A stretch of 64,000 bases of DNA, taken from contig CM024187.1 of assembly GCA_013433145.1 (NCBI GenBank), forward strand, positions 7,022,826 through 7,086,825, read 5' to 3'. Every line of letters starts with the position of its first letter. The stretch's first letter is position 1. Shown in pieces: positions 1 to 13,948 of the stretch. Position numbers and translations under genes: made by a program. The notes beneath the pieces were generated by a model. The model made no database searches. It was not told the origin of the DNA and saw only the letters and a program-made list of their open reading frames with translations. This DNA comes from Ascaris suum. Taxonomy: Eukaryota; Nematoda; Chromadorea; Rhabditida; Ascarididae.

Positions 1-607
1 CCAAGTAGCCACAAGGTTATTTAACTGCATATAGTTTCATTTCAGTTGCTCGAGTTGCACATAAGCTTATTTGCATATAGATGAATAGGTGCTCGACCGC
101 TGTAGCCAGCTAAATATAGACACTACCGTCGCTGTACCAGAAATGTTTACCACATAGAACTGCAGTTTCGATCGGGCAATGAGCGATGAGAATGACGAGA
201 AGGTCGAAGGATTCCAGTTGCTGCTTTCATTCCACATCATTCTCTGTGTCATCCGTTCAGTAGCCATTAGAATTGAGTGCATTCCCTGAGTTAACCGCGA
301 TTTCAAGTGTTAAGAGCTTCAAGCTTCCTGCGCTAAATGCTTCAAATGAAGCTACAGCAAACAGCAGATGTTTCAAGTAAAACATGTCAGAATGAAGGAA
401 TTTTAATTCGTACTGTGGAGTATCGCATGCTATGTAATGCACTTTAAATGCAGTCAACACTTTCTCAAATAACTGAGCAGAATGCATAAAGGGGATCAAA
501 ATTTACTAATTGAATTGTTATTCGAATTCGTCGTCACTTCCGCCATACTGGATGCCCTCTAGCTAGTCCTTTTGATAAGACTGTCAAGCTCTCAAGTCTT
601 TTTTCAG

Positions 608-806
608 TCTGCCGGTGACTGCTTTACAAAGTCTGGCCGCTCCACTGATGCATCCGGCAGTTCTATTCCACAGTTCACCGGCTGGCACTTCCGCATCGCC
701 TCAGCCCACTCTGAACTTCACGAGTGCCGATAACGCAGCCGCTGCAGCAAAGCTATTCTATGGCACTTACGGTGCAATTGCAGCAGCTCATGCACAACTC
801 ATTTGA
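608..806 (+). CDS. Terminal exon of an unidentified protein, Ala-rich C-terminus
   Basis: A strong 3' splice site (ttttttcag) ends at 607. The frame is then open from 609 for 65 codons to a TGA at 804-806. The tail holds a run of alanines before KLFYGTYGAIAAAHAQLI, and the upstream half is rich in Ser, Thr and Pro. Ala/Ser/Pro-rich tails of this kind are common at the ends of nematode transcription factors, but no DNA-binding domain is visible here, so that is only a guess. Any upstream exons would lie left of the window or in the first 600 bases, where I could not place one. The reverse strand has no competing long frame over this stretch. Confidence 0.35.
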
Positions 807-2308
807 CTTGGGCATTCGACTGCGAATTTCGATGTGGGCGACTGCATTGGATCATCAGCAGCCATTGCGAATTTTTCACACTGTTTGTATTCTGTACACA
901 TAACTTTCAACCATAACATACATTCCAATAATGAATGGGCTATTTCTGAGACCGTTTAAAGTGAGTTTTAACGTTGTGTTTATCGGCTTCATCATATTCC
1001 CCACTTGAGGGTTGCAATGAGTTTAACTCTTTGCCTTTATGGGGAGAAAGTATGTCCCTTCTTAGACGAAAATTTTGACACAAAAATCCCACGGAAAGAC
1101 GCAAAATAACTCACAGAATTTGGCATGTATTGTTGTGCAACATACCTGCCACTCGACGATGTATTTGCCATAGATACGATTTCCTTTAGGGAAAGTTATG
1201 GTTTTAGTTCGGTTCTAAGGTTTCAAAGTGAGTTATTTCACAATAAAATTTGTAGTACAGATAAAAGAGGCGATACTTGCAGGTTGAATCCTACATTTTA
1301 TAGAATTATCTAATAAACTAAAAACGTCACTGTTTGGGGCGTCTAAAGTCGGAAGAGAAACCGGATTATTTCGTCATCCAGAACACATTTCAGAAAGCTG
1401 AGGGGAGGATTATTTTTATGCACAATCGCAAATTCCATTCAGCAAAGCTTATTATGGCAACATCGTTCCTGTGCGGACTTATGTGCGTGTGGTTCTGTTG
1501 GTCTATTCAATATTTTCAGCTCGGGAATAAGCGGTGATAGCGATGCCAATCTTGATGATTAGAACACGCACCACTGTATGGTTTAAGTACCATATTTTAC
1601 GTTGATTCACTAAATCCAAAAGTAGTCACAAACATTTTTTTGCAGATGTTCTGCTCGAGCGGTCGGGCCACCTAAAACATGAATCGGTCATTGCACAGTT
1701 TATTTGTTTCATACTCTAGGAGCTGGCTAAGTGAACAGAATGCACGAGCGCTTCTTCGCCTACTGTTCTGACGTGCTCCTCTACTCGTTTTAAATATGCA
1801 ATCATGGTTTCAAATTCTATATTTTATATCCAAAATTAATTGAACACCTTCCGTGTTATTAATAGTGCGATTATTGATCAAGTTGAAAAGCTTGATTTGA
1901 TTTCCAATAGGATGAAATTGGAGTGCTGAAAGTTGGCCCTTTAAGTCGTACTGGCCCGTTATCATACCTTTTTTCCGTGCTTTGCTTTGCGTTGTTGCGT
2001 GATATGTTGAATGCAAACAAAAATGCTGTGCTTCTATCACGGTTTCGATTGCGCGTCAATGGATTTTCCAAATATTTGTTGGATATAACCTAATGCTCCT
2101 AATGTAAGATTTGAAATACTTAAGTGACGTCGAAGTGAAAGCTGGAATTTTGATTTTGAATAAGGTCGGAATAAGTGCAAGCACTCAGCTGACACCATGG
2201 TTCAGCACCTGTTACCTGGGTACTCGTTACTGGAATGAAACTTCCACGAAGATGGAGTGACCACGGATCGGCGGGCGATGAGAGAGTTTTAAATTAATAT
2301 AATGGATT
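807..2308. other. Intergenic or intronic, nothing assignable
   Basis: AT-rich sequence with only short chance frames. I see no conserved exon, RNA gene or repeat array. Confidence 0.4.
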
Positions 2309-2710
2309 ATGAATGGGATGAGTTGTTTCCTTCATATGGCGTTTTTGCTTTTTGATGCATTGTAAGTGTTGTGTTGTGATTTCACTCAACTGATTGTATT
2401 TTCGATCTTCATTTTCAGAACTATTTTCTCGATGAGGAATAAATTGCCAAGCGTTTCCAAAGACGGTTCACTTGCATACCTGCAACTTCCACTAGACCAA
2501 AAAAACACCTGTATTAGCATCATCCTCTTTGACCATTATGTTGATTCGAATATGCCAGCTGAAGGAACCACAAGCGAGCTCTTCGATATAGTAAAACGTT
2601 CGAGTTTCGCAGGAAAGATTCTTATCAGAACTTTAGGAAGCATGGTTCATGGGAGATATTCTTCAAAATCCCAGAAAGGAGCCAAATTCCAATATGTCTT
2701 TTCGAAATAA
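2309..2710 (+). CDS. Candidate two-exon small gene, function unknown
   Basis: An ATG at 2309 opens a short hydrophobic frame that reaches a consensus donor (gtaagt) at 2362. A 57-base intron ends in attttcag at 2418. The second exon, 2419-2710, continues in the matching phase to a TAA. The product would be about 114 residues, with a hydrophobic N-terminus (FLHMAFLLFDAL) that could be a signal peptide or anchor. The stretch YLQLPLDQKNTCISIILFD is faintly like the strand-rich core of serpins, but length and motifs do not support assigning it. The small phase-compatible intron is the main argument; a chance arrangement is possible. Confidence 0.25.
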
Positions 2711-3201
2711 TTTAGAATTTTTGCCTAGCACTGGATGACTGTGCAGTATAGTATGATGTGTATCCGATTTCAACCATGAGCACTTTATAACCGTATCATC
2801 GATGGTAATGCTTCATGTCGGATTGTAGAGGGCTCGCCCATGGTAAAGTTAGGATGACATAACCAGGTCGGTTAGATTCACCGATCACCAGCGCCCTAAC
2901 AGTAGGATCGCATGTTCACAGCTTAATTTTTATAATCGGCCTTCGAGTCTGAAATTGATAAACTGGTCGCTCCGTTTTCTCTTAATAAAAGACTCCCTAA
3001 TTCTTCATCGTGAATGGCCTTCACTTAATCCTGGCAACCGCGTGGTATTTCCGCGGCCAAGCTGAAACATACGGTAGTCGCCATTATTCGCGGTTTCCCT
3101 TTTCGCTGTTCCATTTCAGAGTCAATCGCAAGCCGAGAATATTAAGCGGAAAAACGGGAAATGAACGATTCACGAGTTTCAAGTCGTGCTTCTTCTGTCA
3201 G

Positions 3202-5315
3202 TTCTCAGTTCGGAAATTAGCCGTAAACAACATGACGAAATCTGTGTCATTCCATTTCGTAGCGTCCAGGACGATGATCATTCATTTGTCCAGCTTATCC
3301 ATGCAGTTTGTATTCGTTCAGCGATTGATGTAGGCCCTAAGCTGTGCGTAGCGAAGTGTTACAAGTCATTGCAGAGGTATAAACGTTGACCAAAGCTGCA
3401 GTGGACGGGTCAAAACCAGTAATTGCAAACGTTTCTGGAAGAATTTTGGAATGAAGTGTGAATGATTTTAAAAATTTCGCGGAGGTCGATGGAGAAGTCA
3501 GGAAAATCATTCGCAGCAAGTTTACCTACTGTTCCATGATAAACTGAAAGAATATATTAAAGAAGGGTATCGAGAAGTCAGTGGCGCTTAGGGAAGAAAT
3601 TGCGGCGCCGTCCAACAAAGAGACGTCAGAAATTGGCAAATAGGCAAATAGGAAGTACACGATATGAATCAAGGCAAGCAGAAGGAATAGAACTAGTTAG
3701 TAAAGGGATAGAAAACAGTAGAGAGAACGCCGGAAATGGCTGCCAAATATGCAGAAATGTTGGGAAACATCTGAAAAACGTAAAAGTATGACTGCAGTCT
3801 CTGTAATGAGCTCTTTATCTGACATGAAAAGGCCTCGGAACCGACCAGCAAACCAAAAAATGGAACCATGACAGTCAAGCATCTAATCGTGAAAACAATA
3901 CCTGCACTTCTCATGGTCGCATTGTAGTAAAAAAGTTGTTTTGATGACATCGTTGATTACGCTCTTCCTCCATTCCCGATTTGTAGTATATGAAAGATAT
4001 GCCACAAACAGTTTTGTGATAATTTATTGCTCTTAGTGCTTACAGTCTCTTAAGAAACAGTCTCGTGATCGTCCCTTATGAGACAATCACGAACGTTTCG
4101 ATCAAATCGAAGGTCTTAGAATATCCAACTTTCCCTTGTGTGTTGAGATATTGGAACACTATTTTCTGGCTGTTGCGAAATGTAGAGAAGATCGGGATTT
4201 ATTGTCTTTGTCGCTGGCTTGACATTTTCCAGCGCCGTGTAGTTTGAATGTGGTCTTATTTAAAAACGGGGAAGAACGAAAATCTGAAGATGAGAATAAT
4301 GCACTTGTTCAACAACGGCCACTTCTCAAGCCTCTTTTACATCCTTAGATGGGCCTGGTAGCGGAAAACACAAATCTTCTACTGAGGTGCAACGAAACTG
4401 TGTGCGTTGGCAGTTTATTGAGTATTCATATCCGCACCATTTTGAAACCTTACTGCACATATCATATTGTCTTAACGCTACACAGTGCCGTCTATCCTCA
4501 TGGTCATTACTAAACGGAGCGCGAACAATTTGTAAGGCAGTTCAGAAAACTGAAGGAAACAATCAATAAAAGTGCAGTAAGGGTTCTCTGAACAGGAGAA
4601 TCGACATTTCGAAAGGAATTCTGCTCGATGATACATCACATTCTCCCAAATGGTATGTTTTGATGGCTAACCATAGTTGGCATTTGTCGAAAATACTTCA
4701 GAACTTTTTGGGGAAGTATTTCGAGGAATTACGATCTAAAAATTGTTGGAAGATTTAGTTACAGCATGCATTCGTATCTAATAGTCGTCAACAATAAAAC
4801 ACACTTTGGCGAAGCATACAAAATTAAGAAATTATAGAGCTGGTAGCATCGGAATTCATCTAAAAATACGAATTCTTTGGCACTTTTCACACATTTCTAG
4901 AAAACCAAATTCGATGTTTCCTAGATGCGAAAAGCTAGAATTTGCAAAACCTAGCATACGGGCAATGAAACTCGCCATTCAAGAAAAATAGGAATTTACG
5001 AGCCATTCTTAGTTAGAATTTGATCACTGCATGAAATTTAGAAGTTCGAGTTTGTGTGTTGGAAATGTAAAGAGAAGAAAGAACTGATGCAATATTCACA
5101 GTTAGATGATCTGTAATTTTTACTATTTGCAATTTTTTGTAAAACAAATTCGTTGCCCCAAACGATCTTTTATAAGCGAGAATTTGCATTGTTGTTAACT
5201 TCTACGTATTGATGTGTCAGACCTAACAGAATCTGTCACTAGTTATTCTTCTGTGATCACACAACTCGACCTTTCAAGACCGCACAACCAGAACCCGACC
5301 TACGTGAACCAATGA
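3202..5315 (+). CDS. Candidate spliced gene, four phase-compatible exons
   Basis: Four open segments join without breaking frame: 3202-3376, 4046-4112, 4387-4531 and 5221-5315. The last ends in TGA at 5313-5315. Splice signals are ttctgtcag, gtgcttacag, ctactgag and gatgtgtcag as acceptors, and gtataa, gtctta and gtaagg as donors. The terminal exon is the most convincing: 30 open codons rich in Ser, Thr and Asn, ending QNPTYVNQ. The family is not recognised. The 5' exons are not found and the internal exons could be chance; treat the 5221-5315 exon as the most secure part. Confidence 0.22.
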
Positions 5316-5627
5316 AAGCTGCGTTAGAAACGACAGTAATGGGAACATTCAACGACGCTGAAGGTATGCCTTCTTTCTATCTAGCGAAGGCCGGTAATGT
5401 GGGTTTCTTAAGTTATGCTATGCTATGGTTTGTTAAGCCGACGATTTTATTAACTATGGCACACCACGCTTCGCCTGAACAATGTCGCGCAGACTATTAA
5501 CTAAAGCATACGGTACTTTATTTTGGTGCTGCTCCGTTTTGCGTAACTCATGCAACGCCCTATGTTATGTCCGATTTAAGTTCAACCGTGCTTATATAAT
5601 TTTCTCTTGTCAACCTATATAAGGTCG

Positions 5628-5633
<6 letters not shown>

Positions 5634-5711
<78 letters not shown>
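5634..5711. repeat. (AT)n microsatellite
   Basis: About 39 uninterrupted AT dinucleotide units, seen directly. Such a tract is likely to vary in length and is prone to assembly error. Confidence 0.97.
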
Positions 5712-5712
<1 letters not shown>

Positions 5713-8700
5713 CAATGAAATTCACCACCTCAAAATTTTTTGTGTCAAACTGCAAGCAAAGGATACCAAACTACCAAGAGAAGCGCGAGCAACATATAAA
5801 ATACACATCTCTTGGTAAGCGGGAACTTCGGCGGAGAATTCAAAAACACTGAAAGGAACCATCTGTCCTCAATAGCTGAATATAAACATGCGAGCAAACA
5901 TGTGAAACTATAGAGCTAGGAATGACAATTTTTTACAAGCAGCCTTTGGTTTGATATCGACACCATCCTCGGGCATGCATGAAAGAAGCTTAACAGCTAC
6001 AGTTTTGGTGCTTCTCGGCCTTAAATTACCTAGAAGCTGGTTAAAAGGAGACGCTTTGGCAAGGAAACGCACGAAACCAGCCGAATGCAATGTCCACCTT
6101 ACCTGTGAAAAGAAAAAATACGAGCATATTCAGCTGCCAAAACATAGATAGACCTACGGCAGCCTTAATAAGCCACATGTTTCTTCAGTCACCTCAAAGA
6201 AGATAACAACCCTTTTAAGAGAGCTTCTAAAAACACGTGAAAGATATTCCTAATGACTTATTTAAGAAAGGCAGCGTTCGAATATTTTACATATTTAAGC
6301 ACAACAAATTTTAAGGCAAATTTTGAGCACCTGAACTATATCAAACTTTATTTTGCTGACAGAAAGGTTTCCTTGATCATAACATACCTTCTCGCCTGCG
6401 CATAACCTATGTTATGGCTCACTACCTCTACGATTTTCTAAAATGACACTGTTTCATCTCAGAAAATTTTACTGTTCCCTGACCTGTACTCCACTCTATT
6501 TTCTGAAATATTGGTAAATTATGTACAGGCAACACTGGCTCTCTCAAACCCACCCCAGTGAGCTGAGTTTAAAGTAATGCATTTGGGCGACGTGTGTGGT
6601 CACTTCACAACTCATTTGTTTTCGCTCTCGATCTCGCTGCATGATCCATAGTGATTGAACACATACTTTGATGTGCGTAGATGTCAACGATGTCCCAAGG
6701 AAATGGGAGAGGAGCGCTAACTTGAGTACCTTTGGAGGAGGAGGGTGAGGGCTGGGGTGAAGGAGTTGAACCACAGCAGTGCAGCTTCAAAGTGTCTTGA
6801 AGCCAAGAGCATACGATTCATGAGGCCAGACGATGTGGTGCATGAATAGTGTGACATTAGCAAACGTATGGAAAAGACAATGTCCACATATGAATTCCGC
6901 ACGTGGATTGATGTAATTTTTGGTGTTTCCATTCATATCGCTTACTTGCAAAGTTCCATTACAAACCTTTTAAAGGTTGAGTGGATCGGCTTCGTTATTT
7001 GTCGGTGGCGATATCCCTGATCTTGACTTGTGTTACCTCCCTACATACACTGGAACTTGTAGGGTTCAGAAATTGCTGCGAGGCTCTAAAAATTGCCAAG
7101 TGCATTCTGTGCACATTAATGCACGCGTGCATAGAGCATTTCCATGGAGTGTAAGTTGTACACATTTCCTGGCTGCTTGCTGCTATGGTCCCTTTATACT
7201 GCCGAGTTGTGAAGGACTGAAAGCGTGTAGCTATACTTTGTTCATATTGCATTTCATCAACCGTTTTGCAAACTCTTCATCCCGAATAATCACACTTCGT
7301 TGAAGTCTTTTGTACTTGAAACTTTAGAGTACCACTTAGTAAAGTTTGACCGGGTCTTTTGTTATAAAGCCGTTGAACGACCTTTCCAATAGCACTTTCG
7401 ATTCTCGCTTTTAATGCGCCTCGAAAGACGAGCGCAGATTTCATAATTTTCACTTAGCACGTAGAATACGCGGCATGAAAAATACGTCTATTGCAATCAT
7501 GCTCGAATTTGAAGAAAGCTTCTTAAAAACGTCTTCGATGCTCAGAATGTTTCATTGCTCATTTACGGCCTTGAATCATTTGATCAAAGAAACATTATAG
7601 ACTTGATCTTTAGACTATCATTAACAGGAGTCTTATTCATCCTTCATTCTTCTTTAATCACTTTTACGCACGTATAACCAAGCATATTTCCTGCTGTACT
7701 CTTTCTTTTTGCGTAGGCATTCCAACTGTTGAGGTTCGAAAAGCTGTGCGATGAATGCATAATGTTGGTATTAGCACTGAAACTCTGAAATCTTAAGGGC
7801 GAGTTTGAAGGCAATCACCAGAGCTCAAATTTTTCGAGTTGTTTTGAAGTTTTAAACGTTTTCGAAGTCGCAGGATCGGAGGTTGGTGATGAAGTACACA
7901 TCACCTTAAAGTTTTCTTTTTATGTCTATTTCATTCTTAGCGTTTCTCGCGAAACACGTTAAAAAGTGGAAGGAGGGATTTCGAGCTGATTTTCAATATG
8001 AGACGGAAAATTGGAATCAGTGCCACGAGCATGCGTTCCTGACTTTCTTTTGAAAAAAAGCGCTACAACATTTCTTATTACTGATGATCGTGTTGCATGC
8101 GTGTCTGTTCCAATTTGCACTTTTGTGTCTGAGATCCTTCCTATGTACCAACTCACTATTTTCCATCCTAGCCCCTTCGATTTACTATATAATGCTCGTG
8201 AAGACTTGCACTTACTCTATGGAAATGGAAAAACCACCACAAAGCAGTTGCAATACGAGTCGAAGAGTCGTGAGCACGAAATAATAAAGTTATAGAATCA
8301 GCAGAATGATTGCGCGAACTAGTGCGACGGTGTGTGGAGCACAGTCAGTGGGATTTTACTACGTTATTGTTTTTTAGGGGCAGGGAATGGTGGAAGCGAC
8401 AATGCACTTTTGCTACCAGTGCTTTTATCACCGTCCGTCAATCCGGGTTCGTCTGTGAATTATTAAGGGAAATATTGGTGATAAGAAAATGGGACGCAAA
8501 GCTACTTCAGAACTTTGGATAGCTTGTTTTGGCGAAAAAGTGCATTCGCGATGGGCAGACGGCAGTTTAATACATGGGCAAAAAAATCCTTTCTCATATA
8601 TATGATACAATATGCCATTTCAAAAACTGTTGTAAAGTTCTGCTGCATGAGCCATGAATTCATTCTTGTGAAGAATGCTGCCGGCCATATTTAGTCTTAT

Positions 8701-11700
8701 CGACGAGGAGAGTAACAAAGAGCTCTGAAGATTGAACTCAGATCGAGCTGAACTGCAAAACTCACCCACATCAAACTCAGGGCGGGAACAGTCATCGTGG
8801 GCAAAACTCGGGCCAACATCTACTGGGGAATGGACAACGTAAGGCCAAACTTGGGCCAGCCTGAATTGAGAAACAATCTGCATCGTCCAGAATTATTACA
8901 ATTCCCTAATAAACGATCTGAGGAGATGGTATAGGCTTACCAGAACCCACTGCACATATGGGAAAATAAATGAGGCAAAGTCCAAAATTAAGCCGAATTC
9001 ACCTACAGGCTTTTTGTGACAAACGAAAGGACAACGTAGAAACTTCCTTCAGACATTTCCTCAGAAGCCGGCTACTGCGATCATTAAAGCTGAGACTTTT
9101 GATCTCCGGATTCAACTTGAACCTCTAAGGAGGTCACCAGCTTTCGTGATCCGCATGAGTGTGTACAGTTTTCATGAATAACCTAAAGCAGATCACCAAC
9201 ATTGTTGGTACAGGTAGAGGATGATCCAATAAAACACAACGGTGGTGGCCCTGACGGAAACGCAGCGTCTTTGACGGAAGGAAGGAAACACCATGGAGGG
9301 TGCATCAGGTTAGAGCTCGTTCCATTTCCTTTTCTGCTTCTGAGACAGCTTAAAAAACGGATCCAGACATGACGGGTCTGCTGGTCGCTCCGTAGTTCAA
9401 CGCGTCTGCTGCAATATTCCAAAATTCTCTCTGGAGGGATGATGCCCCTTTTTCCCACTTGCGGTGGTATCGGTTTTGTCATAGTGCATTAGCCGAACTT
9501 TTGCCCTTCACGTCTGTGCCGGTTTGCATTTCAGTTGCGGATTCTGTCACTTATGGGACTCCTCAGATGCCAGGTCTTAAAGTACCTGATAATCCTCGCC
9601 TTGCCATCATGATTCATTTCGTGGAATGCGAGAATGGTTCACTACTATGTAGGATTGCTTTTACTCCATAGTTCAATTCTACCAACTAGGCTCACTTCAA
9701 AGGCGAGACGCTTTACGACGCAACTCAGGAAGGGTTGGGAATGCACAAGATTGCTGACACAGTTGAAGTTTTGCAAGAAATATCATAGTGTGGCAGTTAG
9801 AGCAAGGAAAAATATTTGTTTTTTTATAGGAAGAGGATCCCAAATAAAACCACATCTTTCTTGGACTGTATAAAAACTTTTCTGACAAATTAATGCTCGA
9901 AAGCGCCAGGTTGGAAGTTTTTTGGTGGTGTTCGCACGCTTGTGAGGCAGACTTTGCCATATAGTTAATAATGGTTGCGTTCACGCTTTGCTTCCAGGAA
10001 AGCATCAAGGTCCTCATCTCTATGCATGAACACTGCTTCTGGTGGTGATTTGATGCTTCAGCTCCGGCAGATAGATAAGCTGTGGATGAAGCAAGCGATG
10101 TGTGTGGGCTGGTGAAAGTAGATCGCAGCCGCGCTAATTGGCCCGAGATCAGCAGCGAATCCTTGGCTTATAACATGATTACGCGAAAATGGCTGATCGG
10201 CATTGTTCAGCGTGTAAGAAATGCGAGTTACTTTTAGAGGCTCATATTGAACGGTAAGCCAATGATTTGAAATTTTCTTCTTACGTTCAGAACAGGACTC
10301 CACATCTGGACTAATAAGGGTCCTTACTAAGGCGAATGAGACTTTTGTGCATGGGCGTTTTATAACAAGGAGAACTTCTTTAGGCAGAAGTGAAATGAAA
10401 CGAGTGGGGTCGAAAAAACCTCGGTATTCTTAACTGGATTTAAGCAGTCAGATGGCAAAAAGGTAATGGTGAGGAGTTTCGGAAACTGCATATCTTACTT
10501 CTCTTACGAAAAGAAGACGCTTTCTACGATTCACATGAACCTAGATGAAAGTGGTGGAAAATTTGTTTTGAGTAGAAAAAGATTAGAAAAAGTGGAAAGA
10601 AAAGCACTGAGTTGCGACAGAAAATTTGATTAAAAAATAGTTGAAAACATCCACGTAGCCCTCATCTATGAAATTTTTCTAGTTTATAATCGATTGCAAC
10701 GATCTATATTAGATTTGAACCGAAAGGAGATCTTATTCCTGAACATGGCGTCTGCAGACTAAGGCATCCTCTGAAATGCTGGAACCGTGAAGAAAACCTT
10801 AAGAATTCGTGTTCATAGGCCATCAAGACATCTGTAGCCGCACTGTCATGTTGCGCATTTATAAACCATGATCACAAGTGATTTCGGGTGGCAACCTCAA
10901 CAGTGAGCTGCTATAGGTACCATCTGCATCGGCTGTTTCGGTGAAACAGTTTTGTGTTTCGCTCCAGAACCTGTCTCATAATCCGATGTTGAATATCAAA
11001 TGATGTCTTTGCTCGCAGGCAGTTGAACTACCAAAACCTGTGATGGGATACACTTGAATCTTGGAAAGGATATGGAACTTGGTGCGACGTGGTGACAAAA
11101 ATTTATATGAATGCTCAGGCAATAAGGTGAACTTCCGTGCCGCTCATAAAATTGCAAACGAGGAGGGCGAATCTTCACGACGCCCATAAACACTTTAACA
11201 ATATGATTTAATCATTTAGTTCAATCGGTTCACAAAACCTGCTTCTGTGAAAAAGTCCCGGATCATCACTGTTTCTTCTTCAGGTTTTTTTGCCTCGTTT
11301 CATCTTGTTTCGTTATCTAGATTGCTAGAGCTTAGAAGATCTTGAGCTTAGGAAATTCTGTTACATGCTATATGGTGTTTATTTTCTCGCGTTTTGCTTT
11401 TTTTGCACATGTTAGAGTGTTCAGAGTAGACAGGCCTTTTTCAGAATCAGCTTTTGCAAATTTCGCAATTCATTCAAAAAAGAACTCAAAGCACATTGCT
11501 AAAATGCATGCTTCAGTTCATCTTTGTACGGAACTTCACGAAGATAGGAGAGATGGAAGCAGCGAAATGGACGCTTTTGCCGCGTCAGGTTAATGAGCAG
11601 AGTGCATTCAATTTCCTGCCAAGTTTGAGTTTTACGTTTGAGCTGATGAGCATTACACACCAACGAGTCCTTTACGGCTGCTATGAAAATATGATGTTCA

Positions 11701-13126
11701 CTTTTTGAGGAAGTGTGAAGAAACACTGTGCGTGCGTTTGTTAGGCGTACAGCAGAATATCTGAAATATGCTTGAATCTACAATAATCCGGTCTTTTTGA
11801 CAAAGGAACTCATGTTTATTTCAAATGACCTTTTCCTCAAAACTTGGTTGTTAGGTTGTAATAAGTGACGACTCGCCGAAGGAGTTATTTGCCACTTGAA
11901 GCACAAGTACACTTAGGTGAAACACTGCACAATGAATTTAAATAAATATTGAACACGGCAGTTGCGTCTTTGATGTCTCTCGTCATCTATGATTGGGAGC
12001 ACTTTATGGACCACGTAATGACACAAATTCCAGCGTAGAAAAAAAAACGTTTATAAAAGAAAAGAAAGACAGGAGTCAGTGAGCGTGGTCCCTATTGAGT
12101 TCCTGATCAGAGGGCAGAGAAAAGCGAAGAATGATGAGCAAAACTTGAGCAAGACAAAAGCCAACTGGGCAAAACTTCTAGCGATTGGTGGTGCTATGTT
12201 CGGCTCTTTGCGTGAATGGACTTAATTCAGCTAACTACTCGCTGTTCAAAGCGTATTGCACTACAAAATATAGCCACTGATTACATGCAAGAGAATACTG
12301 ATTTTGCAAATGCTATAGATCAAGAAGTACCTGAAATTATGTGATTTTGATGAGAAAGCCATACCGCGACTGTTTCGGCAGTTTTTTTTTAATTTTAAAG
12401 AGGCTGCGAGAGATGTGCTTGGAGCATCAGGTCTAGAGTGCCAGCTCATTTCTAACGAAGTTGAGAAATGAGAATTTCCAAATCCTACAGAATGCTTTGC
12501 TTGAGTGTTTGTCACAAATAGCTTTCATGCTTATGGAATGTCTTCAGCATATGTATAGGTATAATTCATCAAGACACTATGATTCATAACCGTAATCTCC
12601 TTTAAAAAGTTTTATCGAATCATTTCTCCATAATTTTCAAGAATGCAGTTTGTACTGTGAGGTCGAAGCTTTCAACGAATCATGAAACGCCTTGAACAAA
12701 ATCCATCTTTTTTTTCGGGACCATACAAATGAAGTCATGTGTTGACCGCGTTTAAGCACACATCCGTTTTCTCACGTTCAATGTTATTAAGAAGATCGAA
12801 AAATCAATGTTATTAAAAGGATGCGTTGATATTGTTAAGAGGATCCCTGCTAAAGATGGAAAAATTCTTTGAATCAGTCAAGCAGGTGATACATCTCCCT
12901 ATGAGCATGAGAAATTCCCTGACGATAAAAAAAGAGAAAAATACCATTTAAAACGTAGATACCCGCTGAGCCATGCGACTGAGCATTGCATGTGATTTTT
13001 ACACTGTGCAGTTAGAGACAATGTCAGCGCTCTCTGAACCCTGAACTGTTTCTTTATAGATTTGCAAACTAACTGCGATGGGAACGATTTATACAGTGAA
13101 GAAGGACCAATAACTATACGGAGTAA
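5712..13126. other. Long stretch without a secure gene
   Basis: Only weak exon candidates occur here. On the minus strand, 6726-6932 is open with a donor gtactc. Near 6102 the minus strand has a CACAG/GTAAGG junction that could be read as acceptor or donor. On the + strand, 11517-11588 is a 72-base open segment between catgcttcag and a gttaat donor. None has a recognisable family. Around 8700-8885 there is a degenerate repeat, listed separately. Confidence 0.4.
8700..8885. repeat. Degenerate short-motif repeat
   Basis: A motif close to CAAACTYGGGCC recurs at loose spacing (variants near 8756, 8773, 8802 and 8843). A related GGGCAAAACTT occurs near 12168. It looks like a decayed interspersed or tandem repeat; no ends or target duplications could be defined. 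Confidence 0.3.
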
Positions 13127-13177
13127 AACAAATATGTTCTAAAGACACATGCATTCGTTCAAGATAGTCAGTCCAAT

Positions 13178-13395
13178 ATGATCATCCATGGAAAACATGT
13201 TCCTAGAGGCGATGATGACGATCCGATGTACAGCAACGTTCAACGAGCGTTTAAGTGGGCTGTCGATCCACTTGGTGTTTCTGTTTCACCATGCAAGATC
13301 GTGTTGCTCACATGTCTTTCCCTTTCTCAGTGACGACATACGCCGTCGACAGCAAAGCTAGACGCGTCCACTTTGGCTACAAACTTATTACTTAA
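13178..13395 (+). CDS. Candidate 3' end of an unidentified gene (two exons)
   Basis: The first segment is open from 13127 to 13274 (first ATG 13178) and ends CTT-G before a gtgttt donor. A 56-base intron ends in the very strong acceptor tccctttctcag at 13330. The second exon, 13331-13395, resumes in phase (G+TG) and stops at TAA 13393-13395. The joined peptide includes GDDDDPMYSNVQRAFKWAVD, then ends SKARRVHFGYKLIT. The acidic-then-aromatic stretch looks like a real protein, but I do not recognise the family. A possible AATAAA lies at 13566. Whether 13178 is a true start or the exon continues upstream through an unseen acceptor is open. Confidence 0.38.
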
Positions 13396-13565
13396 ACCTA
13401 GAGGTAATATTTATCTTCTTTTGAACTCCAGTTAATGACAATCTAGATGTGCAGTGATCAGCTGCAGTAATTTTGATCAATTCCATAAAACTGAATCTCT
13501 GATAATGAAAATATGCTAACATTGTTGCTGTTTAACATCGGATGTGCAATGACGTTAGTGGGTTA

Positions 13566-13571
13566 AATAAA
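13566..13571 (+). promoter_or_regulatory. Possible poly(A) signal AATAAA
   Basis: The canonical hexamer lies about 170 bases after the TAA of the 13.2-13.4 kb candidate gene. Its role depends on that gene being real. Confidence 0.3.
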
Positions 13572-13930
13572 TTCTTCGGCACACTGATATACGTGGAGCA
13601 AAGAGCAACTTTTCACGACTTGTGATTAGGTGAAATGTTCTCTGTGCAGCCTCAATTCTCCAACACCATGAGAACACTTGTCACCCACGTTTATTCAATA
13701 AAGAAATACCTTTTTATGGAATTTTCAAGCAACATTTCACCTTTTAATAGCTGATTTTCCAACTGGTAATATCTTCAAGCTGAAGACTGCTGTTTTTTCG
13801 ATCGTGCAGGAAGTTTTTTTCGCTTCGTCTATCCCCATAAGCGCGAGATCCCTCCAATTTTTTTCATTGGCTGTTGTAACGAAAGATTCTTCTCAAGACA
13901 AAGAACCATGTTTCTAAGTCTGGTTTTTTT

Positions 13931-13948
13931 GGGGGAGGGGGGGGGGAG
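13931..13948. repeat. G-rich homopolymer tract
   Basis: A run of G interrupted by single A bases, on the + strand, after a T run. Seen directly. Confidence 0.85.
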
